DNA from: Rotaria socialis
Lineage: Eukaryota; Rotifera; Eurotatoria; Philodinida; Philodinidae
DNA length: 64,000 nucleotides
Assembly: GCA_905331475.1 (NCBI GenBank)
Contig: CAJNYU010002142.1
Location: 62,001 to 126,000 of the forward strand
Direction of reading: 5' to 3'
Part shown: in pieces, positions 40,087 to 51,300 of the stretch
Layout of the letters: each line of letters starts with the position of its first letter
Position numbering within the stretch: the stretch's first letter is position 1
Translations under genes and position numbers: made by a program
The notes under the pieces: generated by a model
The model's input: the letters and a program-made list of their open reading frames with translations, nothing else
What the model was told of the DNA's origin: nothing
The model's database searches: none

Positions 40087-40999
40087 TTAATCATGATACA
40101 TTTTACATGATGGTTCAAAATGTTTTTCCCAATCGGAAACTACGATTTTACCGCTGTCATTACTGCTTTTCTGTGAGTATTTTTCAAGTTTTGGATGTGA
40201 TTCCATTGGTTTTTGATATAAGATATCTGTTCTTAAGACATATTTAATACCTGATTGAACTTTTGATCCTTCATGGAGAATATTATGAATATTTACCAAG
40301 GCCATTCCTTGTTTCGGTTGAACTATATGAACAGCTTGTTTATTTTCAATATCTCGAAGGAATCGACAATGTTGTTTATCGGGATAAAATTTCGTTGCAC
40401 CACCTTGAAAGTCATCATTCAAGTAGATTAGCAATGTTAAAAACGAATGTTGCTTGTACGCTTTTTGTGATTCATTATTATATGTTATAGTACGACTATA
40501 ACTACCATCCATATGTTCAGGATATTCTTCGTCTTTATTATACTTATAGAACCGTAGACGATCAACACATCCGGCAATCGACCATTCACGACCTCCAATA
40601 TCTTTTGTAAAATAAGCATTATCTGCCATCCATTCTAAAGTTCGAGGAAGCACTGGTGATACCCGTTGAAATAATTTATCAGCTAATGATTGATCAGTGA
40701 TAACTGTATATTCATTAGTTCTGGCATCTTCGCGATGTGTACGACCATGGCCACCACCTATAAGTATTTGTCTCACTTTTATCTGAACTGCAGCTCAAAA
40801 AGAACCACGAGTATGATGTAGATATTTAAAGAAAAATAACAATCTATACACGTGTTATGACATTACCTGAAGGAGGACTTAACTTAAAACCAGATTCTTC
40901 TGCTCGTGCAATCAATTGCTGACATTCAACTGCAGATAAAAAATTTGAAATGGTACTGATACGTTCTCCATCAATTCGTTCGCGTTCAAGATGCAGCAT
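40087..40999 (-). CDS. Prolyl 4-hydroxylase-like 2OG-Fe(II) dioxygenase
   Basis: Two exons, 40867-40999 and 40087-40757, with a 109-bp GT-AG intron (phase 1), giving 267 residues. It opens with ISNFLSAVECQQLIARAEESGF, the typical first helix of P4Hc-type domains. The jelly-roll core shows the iron ligands HMD (first His and Asp) and the distal His of ILHEGSKVQSGIKY, followed by Lys/Arg residues (KYVLRTDILY) that would hold 2-oxoglutarate. LTLLIYLNDDFQGGATKF is the classic strand between them. No signal peptide is visible, so a cytosolic or nuclear enzyme is likelier than a collagen hydroxylase. The closest families by pattern are plant/protist-type P4H and PHD-like small dioxygenases. The substrate is unknown. 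Confidence 0.82.
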
Positions 41000-43080
41000 G
41001 TTTATTGTTATTGCTCAGTAAAATGCATCACTATTAAATAGTCTGCATGTACCATATGATGAAATTACTCATCCCCTTTTTTTCTTCGTAACAACAAATT
41101 GTCATAAACATGCAGAACAGAAAAAATAATTGCACAATTACTATGCAAGATAGTCTCGATTGATTTCATAACAAAAAATAAGCACGATGAAAATTAATTG
41201 CTTGAAAATAGTTTGAATAAGCAGTATGATCACCTAGGTATCAATCAATAAAGAAATATCGAAAGAAAAAAAAGATATGAATAATATTCGAAAATTAACA
41301 TCGGTAACAAATATGAGCTGCGTTACTTATTTAGACTATTTATTATATTTATTTAATTAAAATGACTAAGTTGCTTTTAGGGATCTATTGTGATTAGATT
41401 TTTGCCCAAAAATATTCTTCCCTAAAAGGAAAACACATAGTCGAATAAGTGTCGTCTGAATGTATTTCGAATAGTTCAAAGTTCGCTTATATTTTTCTGA
41501 AAGTTGAAAAAGTATTTTAACAAGCGACATTGATGATCAAGAGTAGGCATGCTTGTGTGTGTCTGTTCTTATCTAAACCACACCCAGCATCGGAACACAC
41601 GTGCTGTATTATACTGATAGTGAAAAAAGTAAGTAGAAAAAAAATTATCTTAGTCCAATCTTTTCGATCGAGGCATTATTCTTCGGCTACAATTTCTTTC
41701 ACAGAAAAAGAAACCTGACCTTCGATTAGGAGTAGAAAAAGCTTGTATAATTAATCTTACTTGGCAATACTCTAACATCGATGGCTATTATTGTTTCAGG
41801 TGATAATTGGATATCTCATCAGAGTAGAGAATTAATAAATGTCGATACTACCAGGTTATTTTATTTTATTTTACAGCACCACGAAGTTATCCAAGTCAAT
41901 GATTTGCTTTCTGGAAATTTTTATAATTATCTATATTAAAGTATGGTAGCACAATTTAAAAATTTTACTTTGTTACTTCTGAAAAGTATTGTTGCTGTTA
42001 ATTAGTACGATTATAGACTTGAATGATTATTTTCCTCATCAGTTATTATTGGAAGAAAATAAAATTGATTGTACGCTTTTTAATGAGATATTAGCACATT
42101 CAAATTATATTTTATTGTCTTGTTCTACAAAGTTACTCTATATCACTCCCCTCGAAAGACGTTTACCGTCGACTGTAAGCCTCAGTGAAGTACTAATAAG
42201 CATGACTTGACATTATTTATCAAGCAATATATGATATATAATAATAGTAATAATAATAATAGCTCCCATAGGCTTATCGCTCGTTGGGACCAGCGCTGGG
42301 CTCCACGTGCGCTAGTTTCTTTCGTCTTTTTCTTTTTACGGGCAATGGTATCTGCACTCCTTTCCGTCCAACGCTTCTCCCATATGAGTTGGCGATCATC
42401 ATAAGTATCACGTAATTGTGACATCTATGACGGGGTTGCTTTTGACTCTGTATATTGACTAGCGATGCAATCAATACACTATCGGATGAGTCATCTGAGA
42501 CAAGTAGCCGTTCGCGATGTGTCCAGGATCATTACATAACTGGTGGTACTGAGGTTTGAACACAGTATATTGTGAATATGTGTCGAACAACATATCCACT
42601 CAGTCATGTCGACTCAATATATGATATAGCAGTATGATTTCTCTTCTTCTTGTCAGATCTTCGATACGCCTGCCAAGTATTTTTTCTCTCTGGGCCACAT
42701 TCCATCCCTTAGGTGTTCAGTTATTTTATCGTAAATGACCATAGCATTTTAATTTGATTCAACTTCGCTTTTTTTTACATATTTGAGTCATATCGTCATT
42801 ACTTGACAATTTTTTCAGTATCAGTTTGTTTCTTATCTCAATCGCTGACGTAAAATTGACCCATATATGCAGAAGTACATAGACACACGAGAATCGTAAA
42901 ATAGCTGAGCACAGTTAAAACTGATGGTACTTATGACATCTTGCTATGGCGAATTTATTAAAATGAGATTGTTAAATTAAATACATACGTATAATTCATT
43001 GTAATTTTCAGATCTTTAAATCAAGTCGATTTTCTTAATAAGATTTTATATTTGTTTTTTGCAGATATTCTTTGGTAAAT
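41000..43080. other. Intergenic with unassigned open frames
   Basis: Upstream of the acyl-CoA synthetase. A GC-richer block at 42260-42530 holds overlapping open frames on both strands. The minus-strand one has a basic KRKRRKK stretch, but I do not recognise it. The plus-strand frame at 41989-42210 is also unassigned. Confidence 0.4.
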
Positions 43081-43090
43081 AATAATAATC

Positions 43091-45267
43091 ATGCTGCAAT
43101 CTTATCTTATTAGATCGAGAATAGTATCGGTTATATTAATCCCTCAATCTATTCTCTTCAACCAAGTAAACACATTGACTTATAAAGCACGTATTCAACG
43201 GTTGTACAATGATGGATCAGATTTAAAACAACAAACGGTTGAAATAAATTCTACAGAACACATTCGCCGATGTTCTCTTCATAAAAATGATGATATTTGG
43301 ACTTTATATAAAACAGTACATCCCAATGTAAAAACGCTCGGCGATGCTTTGAATGAAGGTTATATTAATTCAAAAGATGGACCATGCGTAGGCTCTATTC
43401 AAACATCAAATGGTATCGATTCATTACAATGGCTTTCCTATTCTGAAGTTGCGGAAAAATCTCGATACATTGGCTCATATTTATGGGCAAAAACGAAATT
43501 AATACCCATACAATCGAAAGTAGCTATTCTATCATCGAATCGTTCTGAATATCTGTTCGCTGAACAAGCCTGTTATCAATATGGATTTGTTGTTGTCAGT
43601 CTATATACGAGTTATGATTTCGCAACTATTTTAAGTGTTCTTCAAAGAACACAAGCTGAAGTACTCATCGTCGATAATCTACAACGTATTCGAACATTTC
43701 AAGATGATTTATTTAAAAATAGCCAAATCAAAGAGATACTAGTTATGGATGACGCAAACCACGATGAAACGAGCACAATTCGTTCGTTTTCAACAATATT
43801 CCAAACAATGAAGCATACGGATTTATGTGAACGACCAACAATTGATCCAGATAGTATTGCAACATTTATTTTGACAAGTGGGACAACAGGTAAAATTCAA
43901 AAATACCAATGAGTGAGCGTAAATATCAATCTGTTTTGTTTTGCAGGCGAACCCAAAATTGCTATGATATCCCATGAAAATCTCTTAGCAACTGCGAAAG
44001 GTCATATTCTACGTCTAGGAAAAGCTAATATAAAAGCGCCATTAACTGATCGCCACTGTTCATTTTTACCTATGGCTCATGTATATGAACGATTTATACT
44101 CTTGGAAGCTTTATTAGCTGGTACACAATTAGTATTTTGTCCTGAACCTGAAAAACTTCCATACTACTTGTCAATTGTAAAGCCAACTCAAGCTTCTGTT
44201 GTACCTCGTGTTTTGAACAAAGTTTACGATGCGATTATGACGGAAGCTAATAAAAGTACAATAAAAAAGTTTCTAATTCAACAAGCATTACGTGAACGAC
44301 CATGGTTTCTATCATATTTTGTATTTCGTAAAGTCAAAAAACTGTTTGGTAACGATTTAAAAGTCATGATAACCGGAGCAGCACCAATCACACCAGATGT
44401 CATGCATTTTTTTCGTATTGCGCTTGACATGCCCATTATGGAAGGATACGGCCAAACAGAATCAGCCGGCGCCGGTACAAGTACACATCCAACAGATACA
44501 TCCTACGGTACAATAGGCTCACCAGTGCCCGTTACCGATATTAAACTGGTCGATGTACCCGATACAAATTATCGAAGCGACAACAATCAGGGAGAAATTT
44601 GTGTGCGAGGTCCAAGCATTTTTAAAGGTTAATTGAATTGCATTGTTTGTAGAAATGATTTTCAAGATTTTGTTTCTTCTTCTTCTTCTTCTTCTCCTTA
44701 ATAGGCTATTATGGTGATGAAGCGAAGACAAGAGAAGTGCTTGATAAAGATGGTTGGTTGCATACAGGTGACGTCGGAGAATGGACAAGTAATGGAGCAT
44801 TACGAGTTATAGATCGTGCGAAACATATATTTAAACTAAGTCAAGGACATTATATTGCACCAGAACGTCTTGAAGATGTTTATATTCGTTCTCGATGGAT
44901 CTCACAGATTTTTATTGATGGAATGCCTAGTGAAGCCACTTTAGTAGCTATCGTTATACCCGATGAAGATTATGTTCGAAAGAATTATCAATCTGTAGTC
45001 GCAGGAAAGACATTTGCTGATTTATGCAAGGATGAAAAACTAAAAGAAATTATTTTATCTGATATAAAACGATTGGCGAAAGTGTACAAAGTCAAATTTT
45101 ATGAGACATTGAGTAATATCTATCTTCATTCTGAATTATTTTCGCAAAACAATGAACTTCTTACAGTAACGCTAAAAACACGACGAGCAAAAGCTCGAAC
45201 ACGCTTTGAACCAATTATTAAATCACTTTACCAAACTGAGTCGGCCACGAAGAACAAATTTTCCTAG
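43091..45267 (+). CDS. Long-chain acyl-CoA synthetase (ACSL type)
   Basis: Three exons, 43091-43889, 43947-44627 and 44705-45267, with GT-AG introns of 57 and 77 bp, giving 680 residues, the normal ACSL length. It activates fatty acids with ATP and CoA through an acyl-adenylate. The AMP-binding P-loop FILTSGTTG (residues about 259-267) is split by intron 1 at its last glycine. Other motifs are YGQTES (motif II, adenine binding), LHTGDVGEW with the ATP-binding Asp516, and RAKHIFKLSQGHYIAPE (the fatty-acid channel signature). The N-terminus has a hydrophobic segment (residues about 11-24) that may anchor it to ER or mitochondrial membrane. It resembles the ACSL1/5/6 group more than ACSL3/4, with moderate certainty. 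A CTT repeat (about 44672-44697) lies in intron 2. Confidence 0.93.
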
Positions 45268-45279
45268 AAATAATTTTTT

Positions 45280-46460
45280 TAATTTTAACTACTGCTAATT
45301 TTTCTTCGTGCGCTTCTGTATGTTTTTATTATTTTATTTGAAAAAAACGTACTATTTAATCATATTCGTTATTTTCTTTGATGCATGACTGAATTATAAG
45401 CATTGTGATAGCGATGGCGAAGAGCTCTAAAATTGATGGACACTTGTTAATATTAGTCCCACGCTTATGGTAGCACTTGCTACATTTCTCCATGATGCCA
45501 ATCAGGCTCAACAATTATCAAAATGATGAAAGGTGCAGATAGATAGCAGTTATAATTAATATATATATATGCTTCGTATGCATCTATCTTCAAAAAGCGA
45601 ACTGAAACGAATGATGACTATTGTGCGAAAACAAATTATGGAATTCTCTCAAAAACGTTAGCAATCCAAAATGATGAATCACTATCTTTTTATTAAAGTT
45701 ATAGTCGATTGAATTTGTATAAGTGATTCGAAAAAGAACGCAAGAAAATGCAACGTAGTTTCCAGATATTCCGATAGTATTGGTCACTGGTTGGATAACA
45801 GAAAAATATTGAATTTCGATTGAAAAAAGTATTTTATAGAATTCTAAGTAACCATTTGCTTGTTATGAAAAGTTTTACGATGAAGCATAAAGTGCTGCTC
45901 ATATTATGTTTCTATTCGACAAAAAATTCATTGCTTTGTTTCGTTTTGGTTTTCTAATATCAGTGATGTAGAATAAGAAAATATTCTTTTAGTGGTCACT
46001 GTTCTTTTTTATGGAAAAATGATCATTCATATTTATTCTGTTTCCAGAGTAAAAAACTACTTCATGTAGTTGTATCAACAAAGGTATTGAGTTTTAATAT
46101 CTGTATCAATTCATGGCTCAATTGACTTCTGAAAAATAAAAGTTTATTTGTAATCAAGTATTATACACTTTGAAGTGTATAAAAAATAAAAGTTGCCGAT
46201 TTAATGAAAAAAAAAACAACACAACTATTCTTACAGACTTCGTTTTATTCAATGTAGTTTAGTTATTTTAATACATTAGAAATCGTTCTCCATAATCAAA
46301 AATTGCTGCTTTGCGCTTAGATGCGAATTACAGTCAGTGCAAGTCTTTTAAGAAAGAAGAAGTGTGGTCATTTTACTTCTCTCATATTGCTCTGTTGACT
46401 TTGACAAGGTGAAAAACACCGATAAGAACTTTTTACGTGAAATAAGAGCTAAAAATGAAT
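45280..46460. other. Intergenic, AT-rich
   Basis: Nothing recognisable beyond the acyl-CoA synthetase 3' end. Confidence 0.5.
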
Positions 46461-46465
46461 CTCTG

Positions 46466-47081
46466 AACTTTGGTCGACAGTAAAAATGTTGACAGTAAAA
46501 TGTCGAAAAAAGTAAAAATATCGAAAACTGAGCAGGTATTCATGAAAAATGTCGTGTTCAGAATTGATTCATTATTAAAAGAGATTGGCCCTTATTCGAA
46601 GTAATGAAATATAAATCACTGTTGATGTTGTGTGTCGATTCCGTGGCGGCTTCCATATGTATATTTATCACTCGAATAACGAAAAATTGAAGAATAATTT
46701 TCTTTTTCTTTTCTATTATATTGTGCTAAGTGACCAATGTCTGATAGAACAATGATAGATGTAAATGAACATAAGTCGCCATCGATCCTACAAGTAGTGA
46801 CGGACCCAGAAAATCTGTTAGGGGGTGGCGCTCCAGACCAAAAACGGTTTTTCAAGTCTAGTCGAGACAGAACGACTATTTTCTGTGTCAGTATCTGCTG
46901 GAGAAAATCGAAAAAGTTTCTTAAGGGGGGTGGCGATGGCCGGGTAGTCTAACTGGTAGATCCGCCACTGCCTACAATAATAACATATTCATCGAATATC
47001 TTTCAAAACACTTCTTCTTTTAGATTTTTTAATTTTATTTCTATAAATTTCTTTCGACATTTTTAACTGTCGACCAAAGTT
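46466..47081. mobile_element. Small element with 25-bp terminal inverted repeats
   Basis: AACTTTGGTCGACAG at 46466-46480 with its following T/A-rich bases is mirrored at 47057-47081. Arms match at about 23 of 25 bases. No coding content. Target-site duplication was not identifiable. A hAT-type MITE lies inside it, so it is the older insertion. Confidence 0.6.
46795..46970. mobile_element. hAT-type MITE with near-perfect 8-bp target duplication
   Basis: A 176-bp element starting TAGTGACGGACCCAG and ending GGTAGATCCGCCACTG. The ends are imperfect inverted repeats of the CAGTGGCGGATCCA type known from hAT (Tip100-like) elements. Flanks CCTACAAG (46787-46794) and CCTACAAT (46971-46978) match at 7 of 8 positions, as expected for a hAT target duplication. 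It has no coding capacity. Confidence 0.8.
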
Positions 47082-47089
47082 GAGTTTAC

Positions 47090-47690
47090 CCTAAAAATAG
47101 TGTTCAAGTAAGTAAGTAGATAATCTTTGATCTTTCTCATGGATGATTGTTTCGTAGAATTTCCATGTTCAGATAGAATAGCTTTCCAAATCGCTAGATC
47201 ATACTTATTTTAATTGACAGTCTGGTAATACATATACGCACAAAAAAAAGAATCCAAAGAACAATTTGTGGATAGTGCCTGATTTTCTATACCAGATGCT
47301 GAAGACAATAGCTTGTGGTCATTTTTCAGAAGAAGCTTTCCAAAATAAAATGCCGATATTAGCACTCTCGTGACACTATCTTAACTATTGAATGGTTTTG
47401 ATCTTGATATAAACCCGTTGGATAATATGCATATATACGAAATTTGTTTTTCGATTAGCTCTAGTAGCTTTCTTTTTTTTAAAATTTCGCTCTATTTATT
47501 CGTGACATCCTTTTTTTAAGATTTTTAGTACGGTTTTTTCGGACGCTTACGAGAGAGAAAGATAACGATAACATACAGAGAACAAAAAACAAAAAAACTG
47601 GAGAGGCACTGATGACGAATCCACGTGTATTGAATTGTTTTTTCTTTCTTGACTATTTCTCCATTATCGAATATCTTTGAAACCAAAACA
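47090..47690. other. Intergenic
   Basis: I see no feature apart from simple T-rich runs. Confidence 0.5.
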
Positions 47691-47693
47691 CCG

Positions 47694-47766
47694 TGCCAGG
47701 GTAAGGAACCGGACCTTCTACTATCTGACTAAATCAGATGCATAGAACCACTACGCCATTCCTGAC
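47694..47766 (-). tRNA. tRNA-like sequence (probable tRNA pseudogene)
   Basis: 73 nt on the minus strand. Acceptor strands GTCAGGA and CCCTGGC pair at 6 of 7 positions (one G-T). An A-box-like GGCGTAGTGG with GG at D-loop positions 18-19, and a B-box-like GGTCCGGTTCC (consensus GGTTCGANTCC), are present. The anticodon stem ATCTG/CAGAT encloses ATTTAGT, which would give anticodon TTA, complementary to the UAA stop codon. An extra base before the D-stem, a missing position 26, and C instead of T at position 55 suggest decay. Best guess: a degenerate tRNA(Leu)-derived copy, or a SINE head without a recognisable tail. Confidence 0.45.
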
Positions 47767-47948
47767 TAGCTCTAGTAACTTGTTCTTATCACATCATCAT
47801 CATCTAATACTTTCCGTTTTTAACGTTCGTGACATAGTTTTGTTTGATGTATTTTTTCTTGCATTTCGTTTTATATTGACTAAAGAAAGAAAACCATTAG
47901 TTATTGGTGAGGTTTTTTCACATTTGAAAACAAATATTTTTCAGTCTT

Positions 47949-48094
47949 ATGACTTCTGCGATTTCGAAAAGATTGTGTTTCTCATGTGCCAAAAATGTTG
48001 GACAATTCAAATGTGAAGGTTGCGGAAGCACATTTTGTACAACACATACTAGTGATCATCGGCAAACATTAAATCAACAACTAGATGGAGTTAT
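47949..48094 (+). CDS. B-box-like zinc-binding N-terminal exon
   Basis: Starts at ATG 47949 after a TTTTTCAG. It encodes CFSCAKNVGQFKCEGCGSTFC followed by TTHTSDH, a C-x2-C ... C-x2-C ... C-x2-H-x3-H arrangement typical of the B-box-like fingers that open many bdelloid-type proteins, then a start of coiled coil (RQTLNQQLDGVI). The frame then runs into the solo LTR beginning at 48095 and stops inside it at 48182. It may originally have belonged to a different gene than the ARM-TIR-SAM part that follows. Confidence 0.55.
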
Positions 48095-48351
48095 TGTAAC
48101 GATTAATAAGACTCTGTTGAGTTTATATCATATTGACAAACTGGATAGAGGTGGAGTAGCTTACAGCCACTCACGGCAATGATGTTTATTCGTTTATTCA
48201 CATATCCAGAGTGTCACAACTTCATACATAACACACGTATATATAGGAGAGAGATAGAAGAGAGACAGGAGAGAGATATATTATAATAATGGAAAGAGAA
48301 TGGAAGGAAGAGGAAGGAGAATCATCGAAGCGTGCCATCAATATCGGCACA
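48095..48351 (+). mobile_element. Solo LTR of an LTR retrotransposon (copy 1)
   Basis: 257 bp running from TGTAACGAT to ATCGGCACA (TG...CA ends), related over its full length to the inverted copy at 53836-54072. It is longer by about 20 bp, mainly because of an expanded GAGAGAGATA tract. No internal region is adjacent. The 5-bp flanks (GTTAT and ACATG) do not match, so its target duplication is lost or it results from recombination between elements. Divergence from copy 2 suggests an old insertion. Family not determined. Confidence 0.7.
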
Positions 48352-51300
48352 ACATGACAACAGACAATTATTCACTAATAGCACCAATCTTTTTCGCTGT
48401 TGTTGAATGTCTATGCTCTCAGCGTGCTATCAACATGATTAAAGGTTTAGAGTCAAACTTTTTTCAAAAATTAGATGAAGGTCAAATGCTATTTCTTGAC
48501 GCAATACCATTATATTTAAAATGGTATTGGGATTATGGTCATCCTGAAATTTTCATTAAAATTTTAAGAATACTATTGAATGAATTTACTTCATGGTTTA
48601 CGAGTTGTCAGCCGGAATCTTACCCGCAGCGTTCTTCTCAAATTGATTCGATGATTGGCAATATAACTCATGTTCTCATTCGACCTACTGAATTTAGCAA
48701 TGTGAGCCTTTTTAGTGAAGAATTTTATCACCACTACTCTACATTAGTTTTACATTGGTCATTAATTCTATCATCAATATTTTCATATCCCTCCTGTTCA
48801 ACTGACATCATATCAAGCACACGATCGAGCACTCGAATTTTGTATAGCTTCACATTGCATTTAAATATAGTCAATTTTATGAAAAATATACCGAATTTAA
48901 TTCTAATACTTCTGAAAGCAATTGAACTTGATGATGATGAAATACAATTGAATGCATATCGTTGTTTGGGGAAAATAATGATTGAAGCAGATATTAAAAC
49001 AATGGCAAAGCCGGAAAAAATTGTTGCCGTATACGTAGACTTCATTAAGAATACTATTGATAATCCGAATAGGGTAGAACGATTTTATAGTCTATTGGAA
49101 AGTTTGAAAAGTACGCTATTGTCCATTTTATCTGTCATTATTAAATTGAATAATCATTAATTTTTTTCAATCTTCTCTAGATTTTGTTCAGCATGATCAA
49201 GTGAAATGTGAGTTAATAAAACAAGAAGCTCTTCCTCTATTAATAATGTGCGTCGTGAAAAATCATTTCGATCCAATCAAAGTGCAACTGCTAGCTCTCG
49301 AAATCCTCTTTGTCCTCTCATTTCAAAATGAAGCCTGTCATATTCTTAGACAAAATGAACAATTCATGATTCATGTTCGAATCTTAACTCAGAAGACTTA
49401 TGAGAATCAACTTAGTTTACAACGCGCTGCCGAAGGACTTCTCTGGAAATTAGAAAAAGAAAACGAAGCTGTTACTAAGCAGATTATATTGAATTCGTAC
49501 AAATACAATATCATGTTAAGTTATTCGCATAAAGATGAACAGTTATGTCTTAAAATTCATGAACAATTGATCAAAGATGGATTTCGTGTCTGGCTTGGCA
49601 TAGACTGTTTGCGTGGATCTACTATGGTTGGTATAGCTAATGCCATCGAAAATTCTGAACATGTAGTCATATGTATGTCAAATATGTACAAGCAAAGTGT
49701 ATATTGTCAATCAGAAGCTCACTATGCATTTGAATGTCGTTGTCATCTGATTCCAATCATAGTCGAATCAAATTATAAACCTGATGGATGGCTTGGCATT
49801 ATTGTGAGTGGCAAAATCTATGTAAATTTTGCCAAAGACGAATTCAGCAAGGCTTATGAAAAGTTAAAAAATGAAATTAGCGAACAACGATATCAAAATG
49901 AAATTCAATTATCAATAAAATTAGAAAGAAACCATCAAACCAATACGAACTCCATGACTTCGGAACGTGTTGAATTAATTTATCAATCTACTGTGTAAGT
50001 TTCATATGTTCACCTTGTAATTTATAATTACGAAGTTGTAACAAATTGGAATATGTATTTGAGTAGTCTAAATTCAAAGACAGTCTACTATTTTCGAGTT
50101 CATTCGGTTTATCGTTTCCCACGGAAATGATAGAAAAAGAACTTCGAACTTTTCCGATCCCTATACGTCTACGTCCTTTCTATAAGTCTTAATCTTGTAC
50201 ATATCTATCTATATCTCCTAACCTATACATCCAAATCTCTACATCCAAATCTTTACGTCTTAATCCTTACATCTTAATCTATACGTCCTAATCTATACGT
50301 CTTAATCTAATACGTCATACTCCTTACATCAAAATAATACAGATAAATCCTCACACCCCTTCTAGGTTACCCTATCGGGTGATCCCATGGGATTTTAGCA
50401 ATATCACCTGGGATGCTAGCAAGATCACCTAGACTTCTAGCAACATTGCCGGGGCCGCTAGCGACATCATGTAGGATGCCAGCAGCACCTGTGAAGCAGC
50501 TGCATTCGAAATTCGCATGTTGAACTCCACGATGGTTAAAGGTAGATGCCGCTGTGTACACAACGACAAGCGTTGGTCGCGACTCTGCGGGGGCGCGCGC
50601 GCCCCCACGCCGCAACACTAAAATAAAGGGTTGTGTGCTTACCCATTGTTTTCCTCTGCATGATCTCGCATTACTTATAATTGTTCACTATCGTTTCTTT
50701 TTTTCCTGAGTTTGCCTGGGATTTAATTCGAATTTGACAATTGATGTGAATCTCAGATAATGCCTCTAGCATTCCAAGTGAGGGTCAGGTGAGGGGATAC
50801 TCATGGATGAACATAAAGATTTATCGATGCTGGTTTAGACGTGCTAGATTATAATGTACAGATTAATACGTACAAATTAGGACGTAATGATTAAGACTCA
50901 TCAGATTAGGACGTACATATTAGGACGTACTGATTTACACGTACAGGTTTGGATATGATAAATAAATTTGTACCTAGAAAACAATAACTGCGACCGAAGT
51001 ATCGGTTTATTGGAGATATTTAGACGTACTTTAGACCTCCTCCCGAAATCATCGTCTTCTTTTCTATCAGCATTTCCCAGAGAAACCATAAAGTGGATTA
51101 CATGCTATTTTCAATGTATTATAGCAGTGATAGTTATGAGCTATTTGTTTGACATTCCAATTCAAAAAAGAATTCTATTTTTATTAATTCGAAAGAATCA
51201 TACATTGTAATGTGCTTACATTCTTCAGATCTAAAACCTTGTGTAGTTCCTTTTATGAAAAACATCAGACTATCTGTTGTAGTTATTGTCTTCAAAAGAG

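Noticed and set aside
42182-42530. Possible transposase N-terminus (basic stretch)
   Set aside because: Overlapping frames on both strands, no termini and no recognisable domain.
44519-44800. Arginine-rich minus-strand frame
   Set aside because: Comes from the CTT repeat in the acyl-CoA synthetase intron.
50160-50345. CRISPR-like array
   Set aside because: Units are 14 bp, degenerate and without spacers, and the genome is eukaryotic.
50367-50618. Minus-strand 83-codon frame
   Set aside because: Lies in the GC-rich core of the fold-back-like element, without domain or splice support.
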